Both the position numbers and the translations under genes were made by a program. 64,000 nucleotides of DNA from Natronorubrum halalkaliphilum (GTDB taxonomy: Archaea; Halobacteriota; Halobacteria; Halobacteriales; Natrialbaceae): contig NZ_WUYX01000015.1 in NCBI RefSeq assembly GCF_009834785.1, positions 1 to 64,000 on the forward strand, given 5' to 3'. Position 1 is the first letter of the stretch, and every line of letters begins with the position of its first letter. This document shows positions 63,730-64,000 of this stretch, piece by piece. The notes beneath the pieces are model-generated. The model was not told the origin of the DNA. It did not search any database and saw nothing but the letters and a program-made list of their open reading frames with translations.

Positions 63730-64000
63730 ATGGGTGCTGGTCACGATAACCTAGTCGAAAGTTTCATCAAATCAGATCTCTCCCCGACGGGAAAGTGGTG
63801 GGTCGAGGTTCCCGTTGGACTAAGCGTAGACGGAACAACTGCCGTGAAGCATATCGATGCCGTCTGTCTCACCTCTCAAGAGTTCGATCTCCCGGAAGTG
63901 TACCCGGAGCGAACGGGGATGGTCGAGTACGTGAATCCGGACGGTCACGGCTCAAGCGTGAGCAAGACGGAGCTGTTTCGGCGCATGAACAGCAGTCACC
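63730..64000 (+). CDS. Unidentified protein, 3' end outside the window
   Basis: An open frame from ATG 63730 to the last base gives the first 90 residues: MGAGHDNLVESFIKSDLSPT, GKWWVEVPVGLSVDGTTA, then VKHIDAVCLTSQEFDLPEVY. The base composition is less G/C-biased than in its neighbours. The motif order W-V-E-V followed by h-I-D-A-V resembles the start of some restriction-like (PD-(D/E)XK) nuclease folds, but the diagnostic Lys would lie beyond the edge. No function is assigned. Confidence 0.55.
   Translation, partial: MGAGHDNLVESFIKSDLSPTGKWWVEVPVGLSVDGTTAVKHIDAVCLTSQEFDLPEVYPERTGMVEYVNPDGHGSSVSKTELFRRMNSSH

Overview
The window is chromosomal DNA from a halophilic archaeon (class Halobacteria; a Natrialbales-type genome such as Natrinema/Haloterrigena is my inference from general gene content). 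The evidence is high GC with strong G/C third positions, very acidic proteins (DnaK, GrpE, DUF2150, PP-loop reductase), TATA boxes about 26-30 nt before start codons (leaderless transcripts), and archaeal or haloarchaeal genes: Spt5-SecE, geranylgeranyl reductase, DUF7344, TrmB, a DacZ-like cyclase, DUF790/Bax1-like and XPB-like proteins, and a PAC2 proteasome-assembly chaperone. I found no rRNA, tRNA, CRISPR array or intact insertion sequence.

Layout. 1-13.7 kb: an HNH nuclease cut by the left edge, aldo/keto reductase, methylmalonyl-CoA mutase large subunit, GNAT acetyltransferase beside a remnant resembling an M48 peptidase, PAP2 phosphatase, a HAD hydrolase with a damaged 3' end, S9 peptidase, M14 carboxypeptidase, and a YciE-like ferritin. 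13.7-24.2 kb: E1 alpha/beta of a 2-oxoacid dehydrogenase without E2/E3, a frameshifted DUF2267 gene, an AMP-ligase-like fragment, a DUF7344 regulator, the grpE-dnaK-dnaJ chaperone cluster, and an XPB-like helicase. 24.3-48.6 kb: an ASRT-family protein, F420 oxidoreductase, Mn pyrophosphatase, two overlapping Kef-type antiporters followed by a DacZ-like diadenylate cyclase, DUF790, a response regulator, VOC protein, an RNA m5C methyltransferase pair, PAC2 chaperone, geranylgeranyl reductase, TRIC channel, second aldo/keto reductase, AGE epimerase, PP-loop reductase, DUF2150, TatD hydrolase, and Spt5-SecE. 48.8-63.6 kb: a Tat-exported HtrA-like protease, then a coherent sugar-use island.

The sugar island (50.1-63.6 kb) holds two cytoplasmic GH15 glucosidases, sugar-acid dehydratase, glucose dehydrogenase, KDPG/KDG aldolase, a TrmB regulator, and a complete oligosaccharide ABC importer (ATPase, lipoprotein binding protein, two permeases). 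The likely route is import of an alpha-glucoside, hydrolysis to glucose inside the cell, then semi-phosphorylative Entner-Doudoroff degradation. Two TTAC-N10-GTAA palindromes sit on the dehydratase and glucose dehydrogenase promoters and resemble the published haloarchaeal TrmB motif.

The most unusual unexplained signal is a family of 70-90 bp imperfect palindromes with ends like ATACGGnnTGCTGTA. I see five copies, at about 7.65, 8.48, 17.24, 47.37 and 54.74 kb. They lie at gene ends and between genes, and one overlaps the reading frame of the HAD gene. Decay is also visible: single-base frameshifts (HAD, DUF2267), a 5'-truncated DUF7344 gene, and the M48-like stub. The right edge cuts an unidentified gene.
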